Source: Bin87 sp965243255
Lineage (GTDB): Bacteria; Chloroflexota; Dehalococcoidia; Lucifugimonadales; UBA3495
Reading direction: 5' to 3'
DNA length: 64,000 bases
NCBI GenBank assembly: GCA_965243255.1
Contig: CBDEUH010000004.1
Location: 3,009,622-3,073,621 of the forward strand
The first letter of the stretch is position 1; each line of letters begins with the position of its first letter. Both the position numbers and the translations under genes were made by a program. The notes under the pieces are model-generated. The model ran no database searches. It was given only the letters and a program-made list of their open reading frames with translations, and had not been told where the DNA came from. Positions 1-7,980 of this stretch are shown in pieces.

Positions 1-489
1 TTCGTCCACGAGGACGAGCGCTGGACCATGGCCGAAAGCCGCGAACTCTTCGACCGCTACAACTCCAAGCTCGCCTCCATCGACGACCTCTACGGCCGCA
101 TCTTCCGCATCCTCGGCAACTACCGGATGCGTCAGGCCCGCAGCGTCCAGGACCTCTCCGAAACCACCGAGACCATGCGCGCCTGGTCCCACCAGGTCCA
201 GCAGGCCGGCAAGGAGTTCGGCGAGAACATCCACGGCCGCGTCAACGAACTGGCCGAAACCCTCCGCTCCGCCAGCCAGCCCCTCTCCAACTCCGGCGCC
301 GATTTCCTGGACAACCTCCGCACCCGCATCAACGAGACCTCCGACGCCCTGCGCATCTACTCCGAACGCGCCGACGCCGGCAGCAAGGAAGTCGCCGCCG
401 GCATCACCGCCCGCGTCAGCGAAGTTACCGACATGCTCAACAGCGTGCTCCACTCCAGCCAGCGCCGCAACCCCAACCGGGCCGGATAG
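1..489 (+). CDS. Helical, probably coiled-coil protein, 5' end may lie outside the window
   Basis: The frame is open from base 1 and has an ATG at 28, so this is either a 153-residue protein or the C-terminal part of a longer one. The codons before the ATG read FVHEDERWT and look coding, which favours a longer protein. The sequence is almost entirely amphipathic helix rich in Ala, Glu, Arg and Ser, with repeated stretches such as ELAETLRSASQPL and ARVSEVTDML. There is no membrane segment, Cys or recognisable catalytic motif. It ends one base before the ATG of the downstream fabF, so the two are probably cotranscribed. I do not recognise the family. A structural or partner role is a guess from the helical composition only. 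Confidence 0.6.
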   Translation, partial: FVHEDERWTMAESRELFDRYNSKLASIDDLYGRIFRILGNYRMRQARSVQDLSETTETMRAWSHQVQQAGKEFGENIHGRVNELAETLRSASQPLSNSGADFLDNLRTRINETSDALRIYSERADAGSKEVAAGITARVSEVTDMLNSVLHSSQRRNPNRAG

Positions 490-490
490 C

Positions 491-1786
491 ATGGCCAGCA
501 ACGGCGCCACCAATCGCAACGGTGCCCCTGAACACAACGGTCCCCCTCGACACCGGGTGGTCGTTACCGGCCTGGGCATGGTGAGTCCCCTGGGACTCAA
601 CGTCGCCGACAGTTGGGATGCCATCGCCGCCGGACAGTCGGGCATCGACTACATCACCGGCTTCGACGCCGAAGCCTTCGACACCCGCTTCGCCGCCGAG
701 GTCAAGGGCTTCAACCCGGAAGACTATCTGGACCGCAAGGACGCCCGGCGCATGGACCGCTTCGCCCAGTTCGCCGCCGTCGCCGCCCAGGAAGCCTGCC
801 GACAGGCCGACCTCAACCCCCGGGAAATGGACCGCTACAGTGTCCACGCCGTCATCGGCAGCGGCATCGGCGGCCTCAGCACCCTCACTGAGCAGCATCA
901 GGTCCTGCTCGAACGCGGCCCCCGGCGGGTCTCCCCCTTCCTCATCCCCATGATGCTGGCCGACATGGGCTCCGCCCAGGTCTCCATGGTTACCGGCGCC
1001 ATGGGGGCCAACTACTGCATCACCTCATCCTGCAGCAGCGGCGCCGACGCCATCGGTGCCGGCTGGGAGCTCATCAGTCAGGGCCGCGCCGACGTCGTCC
1101 TCGCCGGCGGCGCCGAGGCTCCCATAACCCCCCTGGGCGTGGCCGGCTTCAACGCCCTGCGCGCCCTCTCCCGCCAGAACGACAACCCCCAGCGCGCCAG
1201 CCAGCCCTTCAACCGCCATCGCGATGGCTTCGTCCTGGCCGAGGGCGCATCCGTCCTGGTGCTGGAAAGCGCCGAACACGCCCAGGCCCGTGACGCTGCC
1301 CCCCTCGCCGAACTCCGTGGCTATGCCGCCACCAGCGACTCCCACCATCTCACCGAGCCTAACCCCACCGGACAGAGCGCCGCCGCCGCCGTAACCGCCG
1401 CCCTGGGCGCCGCCGGACTCTCCCCCGGCGACGTTGACTATCTCAACGCTCACGGCACCTCTACTCCCCTCAACGACTGGCACGAAACCAAAGCCCTCAA
1501 GCTCGCCCTGGGCGACGATGCCTACCGCATCCCCGTCAGCAGCACCAAGAGCATGACCGGCCACCTCCTGGGCGCCGGCGGGGCCCTGGAGGCCGTGCTC
1601 TGCGCCGTCGCCCTCCGCGAAGGTCTGATGCCTCCCACCATCAACCTCAACGACCCCGACGACGAGTGCGACCTCGACTACGTTCCCAACACCGCCCGTC
1701 CCGCCGATCTCAACGTAATCCTCAGCAACTCCTTCGGGTTTGGCGGCCACAACTCCGTAATCGTCCTTACCCGCGCCGATTTGTGA
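491..1786 (+). CDS. fabF: Beta-ketoacyl-ACP synthase II (FabF), first paralog
   Basis: A 431-residue condensing enzyme of the thiolase fold, expected to elongate acyl-ACP with malonyl-ACP in cytosolic fatty acid synthesis. The catalytic triad is visible: Cys181 in ITSSCSSGADAIG, His321 in LNAHGTSTPLND and His358 in STKSMTGH, with the conserved Lys353 just before it. The C-terminal glycine-rich loop NSFGFGGHN is present. About 20 extra N-terminal residues (Asn/Gly/Pro-rich) precede the usual HRVVVTGLG start. The start ATG lies one base after the previous stop, and the stop overlaps the recJ GTG by four bases. A second fabF-like gene lies at 12143-13408. No acpP, fabD or fabG sits beside either copy, so one may serve a specialised pathway. 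Confidence 0.93.
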   Translation: MASNGATNRNGAPEHNGPPRHRVVVTGLGMVSPLGLNVADSWDAIAAGQSGIDYITGFDAEAFDTRFAAEVKGFNPEDYLDRKDARRMDRFAQFAAVAAQEACRQADLNPREMDRYSVHAVIGSGIGGLSTLTEQHQVLLERGPRRVSPFLIPMMLADMGSAQVSMVTGAMGANYCITSSCSSGADAIGAGWELISQGRADVVLAGGAEAPITPLGVAGFNALRALSRQNDNPQRASQPFNRHRDGFVLAEGASVLVLESAEHAQARDAAPLAELRGYAATSDSHHLTEPNPTGQSAAAAVTAALGAAGLSPGDVDYLNAHGTSTPLNDWHETKALKLALGDDAYRIPVSSTKSMTGHLLGAGGALEAVLCAVALREGLMPPTINLNDPDDECDLDYVPNTARPADLNVILSNSFGFGGHNSVIVLTRADL

Positions 1787-3477
1787 CCCCCCCACCGGCT
1801 ACCCCTCCCAAGCGCTGGTTGCCGCCTCCGACTACGGCCGGCCACCGCCTGCCCGCCGACCTGCCGGCCCCGGCCGTCCAGTTGCTGCTCTCCCGCAACA
1901 TCGGCGACGCCAGGTCCCTGGATCGATTCCTCAACCCCACCGGCCTGCCTCACTCGCCCCACCTGCTGGCCGGCGTCGCCGACGCCCTGCCCCGGCTGGC
2001 CGCCGCCGTCCGTAACGGCGAAACCGTCGCCGTCTTCGGCGACTTCGACGTTGATGGCATCTCCGGCACCGCCATCCTCACCGAAACCCTCACCCGCCTC
2101 GGCGCCCGCGTCATTCCCTACCTGCCTCACCCGGTCGCCGAAGGCCACGGCATGACCCCGCAAGCCGTAAGCCGCCTGGTGGAACGGGGCGCAACCCTCA
2201 TCCTCACCGTCGATTGCGGCATCAGCAACGCCGACGAGGTCGCCCACGCCCAACGTTCCGGCGCCGATGTCATCATCACCGACCACCACACGCCGCCGCC
2301 GGATTCCCCCGACGCCATCGCCATCGTGAACCCCCGGATGCCCGGCAATGCCTACCCCTTCCCCGAGCTCTGCGGCGCCGGCATCGCCTACAAGCTGGCA
2401 ACCGCCTTGCTCGACTCCCTCGGCCAGCCCGCCGACCCTTCCCTCCTCGAGTTGGCCGCCCTGGGCACCATCGCCGATTTGGTCCCCCTGCGCGACGAGA
2501 ACCGCTACCTGGTCCAGCAGGGCCTCGCCAATCTGTCCGACACCCACCGTCCCGGCCTGCGCGCCCTGCTCCGCCGCGTCAGCCTGGATGGCCGCCCCAT
2601 CAGTGCCGAAGACGTCGGGTTCCGCATCGCGCCCCGACTCAACGCCTCCGGCCGCATGGAACACCCCGAAACCTCCCTTGACCTCCTGCTCACTCACGAC
2701 TCCCAGGAAGCCGACCGCCTGGCCGACCAGCTCGAGCAATTCAACACCCGCCGCCGGGACCTGACCGCCCACGCCAGCGAAATCGCCATCAACCGCATCC
2801 TTGACGCTGGACAGGTGCCCGCAATCATCATCACCCATGATGACGCCTACACGCCCGGAATCAACGGCCTCATCGCCGGCCGCCTGGCCGAAACCTTCAA
2901 CCGCCCGGCTATCGCCCTCGCCGTAGCCGACGCCGACCACCTCGTCGCCAGCGCCCGCAGCGCCGGCGACTTCAACCTCATCGCCGCCATATCCCAATGC
3001 CGCGACCTGCTGGTGCGCTACGGCGGACACCACGCCGCCGCAGGCTTCACCGTCCGCAACGACCTCTTCGTCCAGGTGTCCCAACGCCTCACCGACATCG
3101 CCAAAGCCGAACTGGGCCTCTTCGAGCCGCAGCCAACCCTGCAAATCCACGCCGAAGGTTCGCTCGACGAACTCTTGAACCCGGAACTCGCCCGCCTCTG
3201 CGCCCGCCTCGAACCCTTCGGCAAAGACAATCCCACCCCGATGTACCTCACCCGCCGCGTCCGCGTGCTCAACGCCGGCTTTGTCGGGGCCCAGCGCCAG
3301 CACCTCAAGCTGCACGTCAGCAGCGGCGGACGCACCGTTGACGCTCTGCGCTGGAACCACCCCGGCAACTGGCCCGGCTACGATACCGTTGACCTGGTAT
3401 TCCAGCTGGCCGAAGACAGCTACCGCGGCGAGCGTCGCACCTACCTCCGTATCGAAGACCTCCGCCCGGCGGTATAA
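1783..3477 (+). CDS. recJ: Single-stranded-DNA-specific exonuclease RecJ
   Basis: A 564-residue DHH-family 5'-3' ssDNA exonuclease for recombination and mismatch repair. The start is set at the GTG whose last bases form the GTGA overlap with the fabF stop. The frame is open further upstream, but that part is antiparallel shadow of fabF. DHH motifs run in order: VFGDFDVDGISG (metal-binding DxDxDG), LTVDCGISN, IITDHHTPP and IVNPRMP. The DHHA1 nucleic-acid binding part follows, with RYGGHHAAAGF, and then a C-terminal OB-like region near PFGKDNPTP. The length matches compact RecJ proteins. The final codons contain the -10 of the next gene. Confidence 0.93.
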   Translation: MTPPPATPPKRWLPPPTTAGHRLPADLPAPAVQLLLSRNIGDARSLDRFLNPTGLPHSPHLLAGVADALPRLAAAVRNGETVAVFGDFDVDGISGTAILTETLTRLGARVIPYLPHPVAEGHGMTPQAVSRLVERGATLILTVDCGISNADEVAHAQRSGADVIITDHHTPPPDSPDAIAIVNPRMPGNAYPFPELCGAGIAYKLATALLDSLGQPADPSLLELAALGTIADLVPLRDENRYLVQQGLANLSDTHRPGLRALLRRVSLDGRPISAEDVGFRIAPRLNASGRMEHPETSLDLLLTHDSQEADRLADQLEQFNTRRRDLTAHASEIAINRILDAGQVPAIIITHDDAYTPGINGLIAGRLAETFNRPAIALAVADADHLVASARSAGDFNLIAAISQCRDLLVRYGGHHAAAGFTVRNDLFVQVSQRLTDIAKAELGLFEPQPTLQIHAEGSLDELLNPELARLCARLEPFGKDNPTPMYLTRRVRVLNAGFVGAQRQHLKLHVSSGGRTVDALRWNHPGNWPGYDTVDLVFQLAEDSYRGERRTYLRIEDLRPAV

Positions 3478-3478
3478 T
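3473..3478 (+). promoter_or_regulatory. -10 box for the Uma2 gene
   Basis: A perfect TATAAT overlaps the recJ stop codon and lies 37 bases before the Uma2 ATG. No good -35 is seen at 16-18 bases upstream. It implies separate transcription of the nuclease gene. Confidence 0.5.
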
Positions 3479-3514
3479 GTCGCAACGGCAAGCTCCAACC
3501 GGGAGGCAACTACA

Positions 3515-4111
3515 ATGACGCAGCCTCAAACATCTTCGGCCCAGCCCAAACCCCGCGGCAAGCTCACCAACGCCGATTACATGGCCATGACCCCCCCGGT
3601 TCCCCCAGGCCCACGCTTTCAGCTCATCAACGGAGGCTTGGTCGAAATGGCTGCCCCTCACGACCCGCATCAGGTTTTTGCCGGCCGCTTCTACATCGCG
3701 CTTACCCTCCAGGCTGACGCTCTGGGCATTGGTGACCTACGTATTGCTCCCTACGACGTGGCCATTGACGAATTTAATACTTACCAACCCGATGTGCTGT
3801 TTGTATCCAATGAGCGGCGCCAAATCTATGATGGCCACGGCATCACCGGCGCTCCCGACGTCGTCCTCGAAATTCTCTCCGATTCCACCCGCCGCCGCGA
3901 CCTCAACGAGAAGATGCCGGTCTACCTTAACGTTGGTGTTACGGAAGTTTGGGTTGTGGACTTGGACGCCCGTACCCTGTCAATCTATGCCGGCGACCCC
4001 TCAACCCCCTCTGCCGTCCTCACCTCCACCGACACCCTGACTTCTGAGACCATGCCCGGCGTCTCCATCGACCTCGCCCCCATCTTCAACCGCGCCCTGG
4101 CCCCCGCCTAA
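3515..4111 (+). CDS. Uma2 family endonuclease-like protein (DUF820)
   Basis: A 198-residue protein of the Uma2 family, which has the PD-(D/E)XK nuclease fold and is abundant in cyanobacteria and Chloroflexota; its cellular role is not established. The family core is visible: YQPDVLFV followed by APDVVLEILSDSTRRRD (PD...E...), then YLNVGVTEVWVVD. The start ATG follows a good Shine-Dalgarno (GGGAGG, 3501-3506); in-frame codons further upstream belong to the recJ shadow. Codon use is less C-biased than in recJ (many T- and A-ending codons in the middle third), which is compatible with more recent acquisition. No partner gene is nearby. Confidence 0.82.
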   Translation: MTQPQTSSAQPKPRGKLTNADYMAMTPPVPPGPRFQLINGGLVEMAAPHDPHQVFAGRFYIALTLQADALGIGDLRIAPYDVAIDEFNTYQPDVLFVSNERRQIYDGHGITGAPDVVLEILSDSTRRRDLNEKMPVYLNVGVTEVWVVDLDARTLSIYAGDPSTPSAVLTSTDTLTSETMPGVSIDLAPIFNRALAPA

Positions 4112-4140
4112 CCGCCCCACCCCGCTCATCCCGAGCCCCC

Positions 4141-4164
4141 GCTCATCCTGAGCCTGTCGAAGGA
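4141..4164. repeat. Short dispersed repeat, family E (TCATCCTGAGCCTGTCGAA type), copy 1
   Basis: GCTCATCCTGAGCCTGTCGA is an imperfect palindrome seen again in a variant form at 31947-31971. Here it lies over the 3' end of lgt and encodes its last residues (DPSTGSG) and its TGA stop. Immediately before it is a shorter look-alike, CGCTCATCCCGAGCC. Confidence 0.7.
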
Positions 4165-5051
4165 TCGTTCCCATCACCCCGCTGCTCCGGCCGCACCAGC
4201 CGCGCCCGGTAGATCAACAGCGGCACCGTCACCAGCATTATCGCCAGCGACACCAGCTGCGCCTCGTTCAGCCCGAATACGTACGTGTTCTGCTCCTCCC
4301 GCACGAACGAGATGAAAAAGCGACCCGCCGAATAGCCGGCGAAAAACAGCGCAAACAGCATCCCCCGCGGGCGTATCCGGTCTCGCATCAGCCAGAGCGC
4401 CCCCGCCAAAAGCAGGCAGAAGATCATCTCGTAGGCCACCGCCGGATGCGACGCCGGCCGCCCGTACCCGAAACTGTCCGGATCCGTATAAACCCAGCCC
4501 CAGGGCAAGTCGGTGAAGCTCGACCAGTGTTCCCCGTTGATTACGTCCCCGATGCGCCCGATGGCCAACGCGATCAGCAGGGCCGGCGCCGCGATGTCCG
4601 CCAAATGCGCCACCGACGGTATCTGCGGAAACGGACGGTGCATCCCCGTCCAGCGCAGCGCTCCGTTGTCGCACAGCCGGTGCAGCCACGCCGCGTTGCG
4701 CATCAGGATATACGACGCGCCCCCGGCGAACCCGCCCAGGTAGGCCCCCAGGATCGCGATGCCACCGCCCCAGAAGTACAGAATCTTCTCTGGCTCGTAC
4801 TGGTAAATGTCGTCCCAGAAGTCAATCACGTGTAGCAGCCGCGCCCCGATGATGCCCCCGATGATGCACCAGGTGGACACCGACAGGATGGCGTCGCCGT
4901 CCAGCCCATCCTTCCGGCCCCAACGCCAGGTCAAATACACCGCCACCGCCACGGCCACGAACGTCAAAAAGCCGTGCCACGACAGAATGAACCCGGCCGT
5001 CCGGATGATGTCAGGGTCAAAAGGTATGCTGATTACGGCAAGAATGTCCAT
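4143..5051 (-). CDS. lgt: Prolipoprotein diacylglyceryl transferase
   Basis: A 302-residue multi-spanning membrane enzyme that transfers diacylglycerol from phosphatidylglycerol to the lipobox Cys of prolipoproteins, the first step of lipoprotein maturation. The Lgt signature appears as GRIGDVINGEHW; other conserved elements are ILSWHGF near the N-terminus, GARLLHVID, HPAVAYE and GRFFISFVREEQ. Seven hydrophobic segments are spread through the chain. The C-terminal tail is encoded by a dispersed palindromic repeat and is probably not functional. Likely substrates in this window are the lipobox proteins at 29340-30275 and PstS at 54027-55154. A TATAAT on the minus strand (5109-5104) gives it its own promoter, overlapping the ispE stop. 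Confidence 0.93.
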   Translation of the reverse strand: MDILAVISIPFDPDIIRTAGFILSWHGFLTFVAVAVAVYLTWRWGRKDGLDGDAILSVSTWCIIGGIIGARLLHVIDFWDDIYQYEPEKILYFWGGGIAILGAYLGGFAGGASYILMRNAAWLHRLCDNGALRWTGMHRPFPQIPSVAHLADIAAPALLIALAIGRIGDVINGEHWSSFTDLPWGWVYTDPDSFGYGRPASHPAVAYEMIFCLLLAGALWLMRDRIRPRGMLFALFFAGYSAGRFFISFVREEQNTYVFGLNEAQLVSLAIMLVTVPLLIYRARLVRPEQRGDGNDPSTGSG

Positions 5052-5103
5052 GAACGTCGAGTTCCTGAAGAGTAGTGTTGAGTCTCGAGTATTGCCCGGG
5101 AAT

Positions 5104-5109
5104 ATTATA
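5104..5109 (-). promoter_or_regulatory. -10 box for lgt
   Basis: TATAAT read on the minus strand, 53 bases before the lgt ATG and overlapping the TAA stop of ispE. The -35 is not convincing. This copies the arrangement at 3473, where a -10 is embedded in an upstream stop codon. Confidence 0.45.
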
Positions 5110-5977
5110 CGACCGGAGCCGGATTAATCGTCCGCACAAGGTACGCCCTTGCCCCGGTATCCTGCAAGGCATCGGCAACCGTGTTCCGCTCTCCTTCGTC
5201 CGACGGGATGCAGAAGATTGCCGGCCCGGCCCCCGACAGCTGCGGCGGATGCCGCGTGATCGCCCCCGTCTTTTCCCATACGTCAGCCAGCCCCGGAAAG
5301 ATTGCCACCGCCGCCCGGGCAAAGGCGTTGCGGCAATCGCCGGACGTCAGCCTCCCCCCGGCCACGCTGCCCGCCAGCCGGTGCGTCTCCCCTCCGTCGC
5401 TGAAGTCCGACGAGTCCAACGCCCGGTACAGCGTCGGCGTCTTGCCCTCAATCGTATGCGCCGGAACAACCAGCAGCGCCGGCAGCCCGTCGGTGGCGGA
5501 TAGAGACTGCACCAGCTCCCCCCGGCCCGTAGCCAGCGCGGCCCCGCCGTTGAGCAGAAAGGGCACGTCCGAACCCAGCCTCGCCGCCACCGACGCCAGG
5601 TCCGCCTCCGGCAAATTAAACCCCCACAGCTGGTTCAACCCTACCAGCGTCGCCGCCGCATCCGCCGATCCCCCACCCAGCCCGGCCGCCACCGGAATGC
5701 GCTTCTCAATCCCGATGTGCACCTTCGGCGCAATCCCCCCGCGATTCGCCAGCGCTACGGCGGCCTGCCAAACGATGTTGTCCTCTCCCGACAGGCTCGC
5801 GTCGTCGCACTCCACCGTCAGGCCGTCGCCCAGCTCCAGCGTTACCGTGTCGGCCAGGTCAACCGTCTGCAGAATGGTCGCAATCTCATGGTACCCATCA
5901 TCCCGCCGCCCGATTACCTCCAGCGACAGGTTGATCTTGGCGTAGGCCGGGATACGCAACACGCCGGGCGGCATCAT
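5105..5977 (-). CDS. ispE: 4-diphosphocytidyl-2-C-methyl-D-erythritol kinase
   Basis: A 290-residue GHMP-family kinase of the MEP isoprenoid pathway that phosphorylates CDP-methylerythritol at the 2-OH. It begins PAYAKINLSLEV, with the catalytic Lys of IspE. The ATP-binding GHMP loop is PVAAGLGGGSADAAA, and the C-terminal glycine motif is LSGAGPAIFCI. The ATG at 5977 overlaps the rsmA stop (ATGA); in-frame codons farther upstream lie inside rsmA. rsmA-ispE linkage is common in bacteria. The next gene in the direction of transcription is lgt. Confidence 0.93.
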   Translation of the reverse strand: MMPPGVLRIPAYAKINLSLEVIGRRDDGYHEIATILQTVDLADTVTLELGDGLTVECDDASLSGEDNIVWQAAVALANRGGIAPKVHIGIEKRIPVAAGLGGGSADAAATLVGLNQLWGFNLPEADLASVAARLGSDVPFLLNGGAALATGRGELVQSLSATDGLPALLVVPAHTIEGKTPTLYRALDSSDFSDGGETHRLAGSVAGGRLTSGDCRNAFARAAVAIFPGLADVWEKTGAITRHPPQLSGAGPAIFCIPSDEGERNTVADALQDTGARAYLVRTINPAPVV

Positions 5978-6816
5978 TGCGCTCTCTGCCGCGGCGCCCC
6001 GTCCGGCCAAACGCCATCCAGCATTCCCCATTCCCCGATAGTCAGCGTCGCCGGACGCCGCTGCCCGTCAATCCCGGCGCCGGCCAGCGCCCCGCTGACC
6101 ACGTCGCCGCCGGCCCCCGTTCCCTGCATCAGCGAGTTGCGCAGCTGCTTACGCGGCGCGGCGAACCCCGCCCGCACCAGCGCAAAAAACCGGTCCCGGT
6201 CCCCAACCCCCGTTGCCGGCGCAGCCCGCACCGCCAGCTTCACCACCGTGGACGACACCTTGGGCGGAGGACGGAACGCCCGCGGCGGCGCCTGGACCAC
6301 CACCGACGCCTCCGCGTAAAACTGCGTCGCCACCGACAGCAGCGTCATCGCCCCCGGCTTCGCCGTCATCGCCTCGGCCACTTCCCGCTGCACCATCACC
6401 ACCAGCAGCGATGGCGGGCGCTCCGATTCCAGCAGCCGCCGCACAATCGGCGCCGCCGCATAGTACGGCAGATTGGCCACCACCTTGTACTCCTCCACCA
6501 CGCCGGGCAGGTCAGCGACCGTCACGTGCCGCGCGTCGCCCTGGTGCACCGTCAGATTGTCCGGATAGTCCAGCCGCCCCGGCAGCTCCGACGCCAGCCG
6601 TTGGTCCAACTCCACGGCAACGACTCCGCCGGCCTGCGCCACCAGCCGCCGCGTCAGCATACCCGTGCCCGGCCCGATTTCCACCACCGTGTCTCCGGCG
6701 CCCGGCTCGGCGGCGGCCACGATGCGGTTGGCAATCCGCGGGTCGGTCAGAAAGTGCTGCCCCAACGACTTGCGCGGCCGGTGCCTTCCAGTAGCGGCGA
6801 TTGCGGCGTCAACCAT
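5974..6816 (-). CDS. rsmA: 16S rRNA dimethyladenosine transferase RsmA (KsgA)
   Basis: A 280-residue SAM-dependent methyltransferase that dimethylates two adjacent adenosines near the 3' end of 16S rRNA in the late 30S subunit. Motifs in order: KSLGQHFL at the N-terminus, SAM-binding EIGPGTGMLT, ELDQRL, GDARH, the catalytic NLPYY, and FRPPPKVSSTV. Length and order match the family. It overlaps ispE by four bases and is likely the first gene of that operon. The SRP RNA gene lies about 100 bases upstream on the same strand and could be read into it. Confidence 0.94.
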   Translation of the reverse strand: MVDAAIAATGRHRPRKSLGQHFLTDPRIANRIVAAAEPGAGDTVVEIGPGTGMLTRRLVAQAGGVVAVELDQRLASELPGRLDYPDNLTVHQGDARHVTVADLPGVVEEYKVVANLPYYAAAPIVRRLLESERPPSLLVVMVQREVAEAMTAKPGAMTLLSVATQFYAEASVVVQAPPRAFRPPPKVSSTVVKLAVRAAPATGVGDRDRFFALVRAGFAAPRKQLRNSLMQGTGAGGDVVSGALAGAGIDGQRRPATLTIGEWGMLDGVWPDGAPRQRAQ

Positions 6817-6846
6817 GTAACATTCGGTGGCAAAGGATTGGAAAAT

Positions 6847-6900
6847 CCCTCTCTCCTTTACGGAAGAGAGTCAGAACTAACCCCGTACTTGATACGGAGG
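6847..6900. repeat. Two short palindromes: family C relative and family B copy 1
   Basis: CCTCTCTCCTTTACGGAAGA (6848-6867) is a degenerate relative of the CCTCTCCCCTCGCGGGAGAG element at 21097. It is followed directly by CCCCGTACTTGATACGGAGG (6881-6900), a copy of the palindrome found twice at 39.36 and 39.56 kb. Both lie between rsmA and the SRP RNA gene. Confidence 0.7.
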
Positions 6901-6916
6901 TGAGGGGCATACAAAC

Positions 6917-7191
6917 AAAAAGTGGCCGAGCACCTCCCGTTGGCTGCAGCCTGGGGGCGTATCGTCGGGATTGACTCAGGCCAGGCGCTCCCACGGCGCC
7001 CGCGGGACATCGCTTACCGTTGCTGCCGTCAAGCCCTGGCGGGGTTCACGAGCCTGCGCCGCGTGGGACCCGGCCGTCAGCGCCATTCCCTGGGACATTG
7101 GCCCTTGCGCCTTGCCGAAGAGAGGAATTCCACCCCGCTGTGGCGGATTGCGGGTTCAGGGCACCGCCAGCTCCCCGTGTAGCACGACCAC
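6917..7191 (-). ncRNA. ffs: Signal recognition particle RNA, large (Alu-domain) bacterial type
   Basis: The minus strand encodes a roughly 275-nt RNA matching the plan of Bacillus-type SRP RNA. The Alu-domain core reads GGTGCCCTGAACCCGCAATC (7165-7146). The SRP54-binding hairpin of the S domain reads CCAGGGCTTGACGGCAGCA (7039-7021): the symmetric loop is CAGG/AGCA, closed by GCU/GGC with a UGAC tetraloop instead of the usual GGAA or GNRA. The 5' GUGGUC (7191-7186) pairs with 3' GGCCAC (6927-6922), which is followed by five U (6921-6917). The RNA docks FtsY/Ffh for cotranslational membrane targeting. No protein frame here is convincing. Confidence 0.88.
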
Positions 7192-7197
7192 CCAACC

Positions 7198-7226
7198 ATG
7201 GTATGCCCCCCTGTGCATGGTGTCAA
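7198..7226 (-). promoter_or_regulatory. Promoter of the SRP RNA
   Basis: On the minus strand, TTGACA (7226-7221) is separated by 17 bases from TACCAT (7203-7198). The predicted start falls about 7 bases on, at 7191, exactly where the 5' closing stem of the SRP RNA begins. A perfect -35 with optimal spacing fits a strong stable-RNA promoter. Confidence 0.75.
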
Positions 7227-7348
7227 TCAATCCTGCTGTTATCAATGGCCGAGAGTATATGACCGACCTGCATTGACTTACACGTAAAACGTCGTTTACG
7301 CTGACCATACCAAATATGCGTCCACATCACCGACAGCGGAGAGTAACG

Positions 7349-7636
7349 ATGCCTAAAACGAACCGCGCTCTCCAAGCAACGGTAGAGCTAATTCAGAAAA
7401 ACCTGCCCCAAGCCTTCGGAGCGGGGTTTCGCATCAGCCATATCGAAAGTACCTCCTTGCAACGAAACAACCGGGATGTGAACTATATGACCGTGTACCT
7501 GGAACCAGACCATCCTCCCCTCGACGACGAGGCCATCGTTGAGTTAGACATCCAACTCCGTGAGATGCTCATTGCCCAGCACATCTTCGACAAACCCGCA
7601 GTCGCCTACATAGATCGAGACGACAGTGCTGCATGA
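7349..7636 (+). CDS. Small hypothetical protein, first gene of a HEPN-linked pair
   Basis: A 95-residue acidic protein I do not recognise by family. The start is the ATG preceded by GGAGAG (7339-7344). The C-terminal half (VYLEPDHPPLDDEAIVELDI, then PAVAYIDRDD) looks like a compact alpha/beta domain. The stop overlaps the next ATG by four bases (ATGA), so the two genes are translationally coupled. Codon use is clearly less C-biased than the surroundings and the local GC is lower, suggesting horizontal transfer. By position it could be the antitoxin or partner of the HEPN-like protein downstream; this is inference from gene order. Confidence 0.6.
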   Translation: MPKTNRALQATVELIQKNLPQAFGAGFRISHIESTSLQRNNRDVNYMTVYLEPDHPPLDDEAIVELDIQLREMLIAQHIFDKPAVAYIDRDDSAA

Positions 7637-7980
7637 CCACGCAGCAACCCGTTGCTCCCTTCCAACCTCCGATACCCTTGGACCCGTGGGAGCTGATTTA
7701 CTCGGTGCGCGATACCCTTGACCGTGCGGCACATCTTGCGCCCGCCTCGCGCGAGACTTTTCACCGCGCCGTGAGTACCGCCTACTATGTGTTGTTCCAC
7801 GCGCTTGCGCGCAATAACGCGGACAACATCATCGGCGCTCCGACTAACTCATCGATGGCTTCCCGCGGGTATCTGAACGCAGTCAGCATCCCAATTACCG
7901 CCCCCGAAAATGCGGCACGATGTCCTTGGCAATCACTTCCAGGTGCCGCCGCCGGTCCTCCCGGGGCGCCGCAATGCTGA
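7633..7980 (+). pseudogene. HEPN-like protein, truncated at its 3' end
   Basis: The frame starts at the ATGA overlap and encodes 115 residues. Residues about 40-70 (FHRAVSTAYYVLFHALARNN) carry the S-x-AYY-x-x-FH pattern of HEPN-type helical domains, which occur in toxins and nucleotidyltransferase-linked RNases. After about residue 75 the sequence loses helical character, and the frame runs for 86 bases antisense through the 3' end of the LLM gene (stop at 7895). The expected C-terminal helices are absent, so I read this as a gene cut off by a rearrangement near 7850-7895. A functional short protein is possible but less likely. Confidence 0.55.

Noticed and set aside
1678..3498. A long antisense open frame (about 600 codons) over recJ, and similar long frames over other genes
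   Set aside because: GC-rich genes with C-biased third positions leave the opposite strand open. The translations are low-complexity Gly/Ala/Val/Glu with no domain, while the sense strand has full motif sets.
6922..7276. Two short plus-strand frames between rsmA and the gene at 7349
   Set aside because: They lie across the SRP RNA on its complementary strand and have no RBS or recognisable domain.
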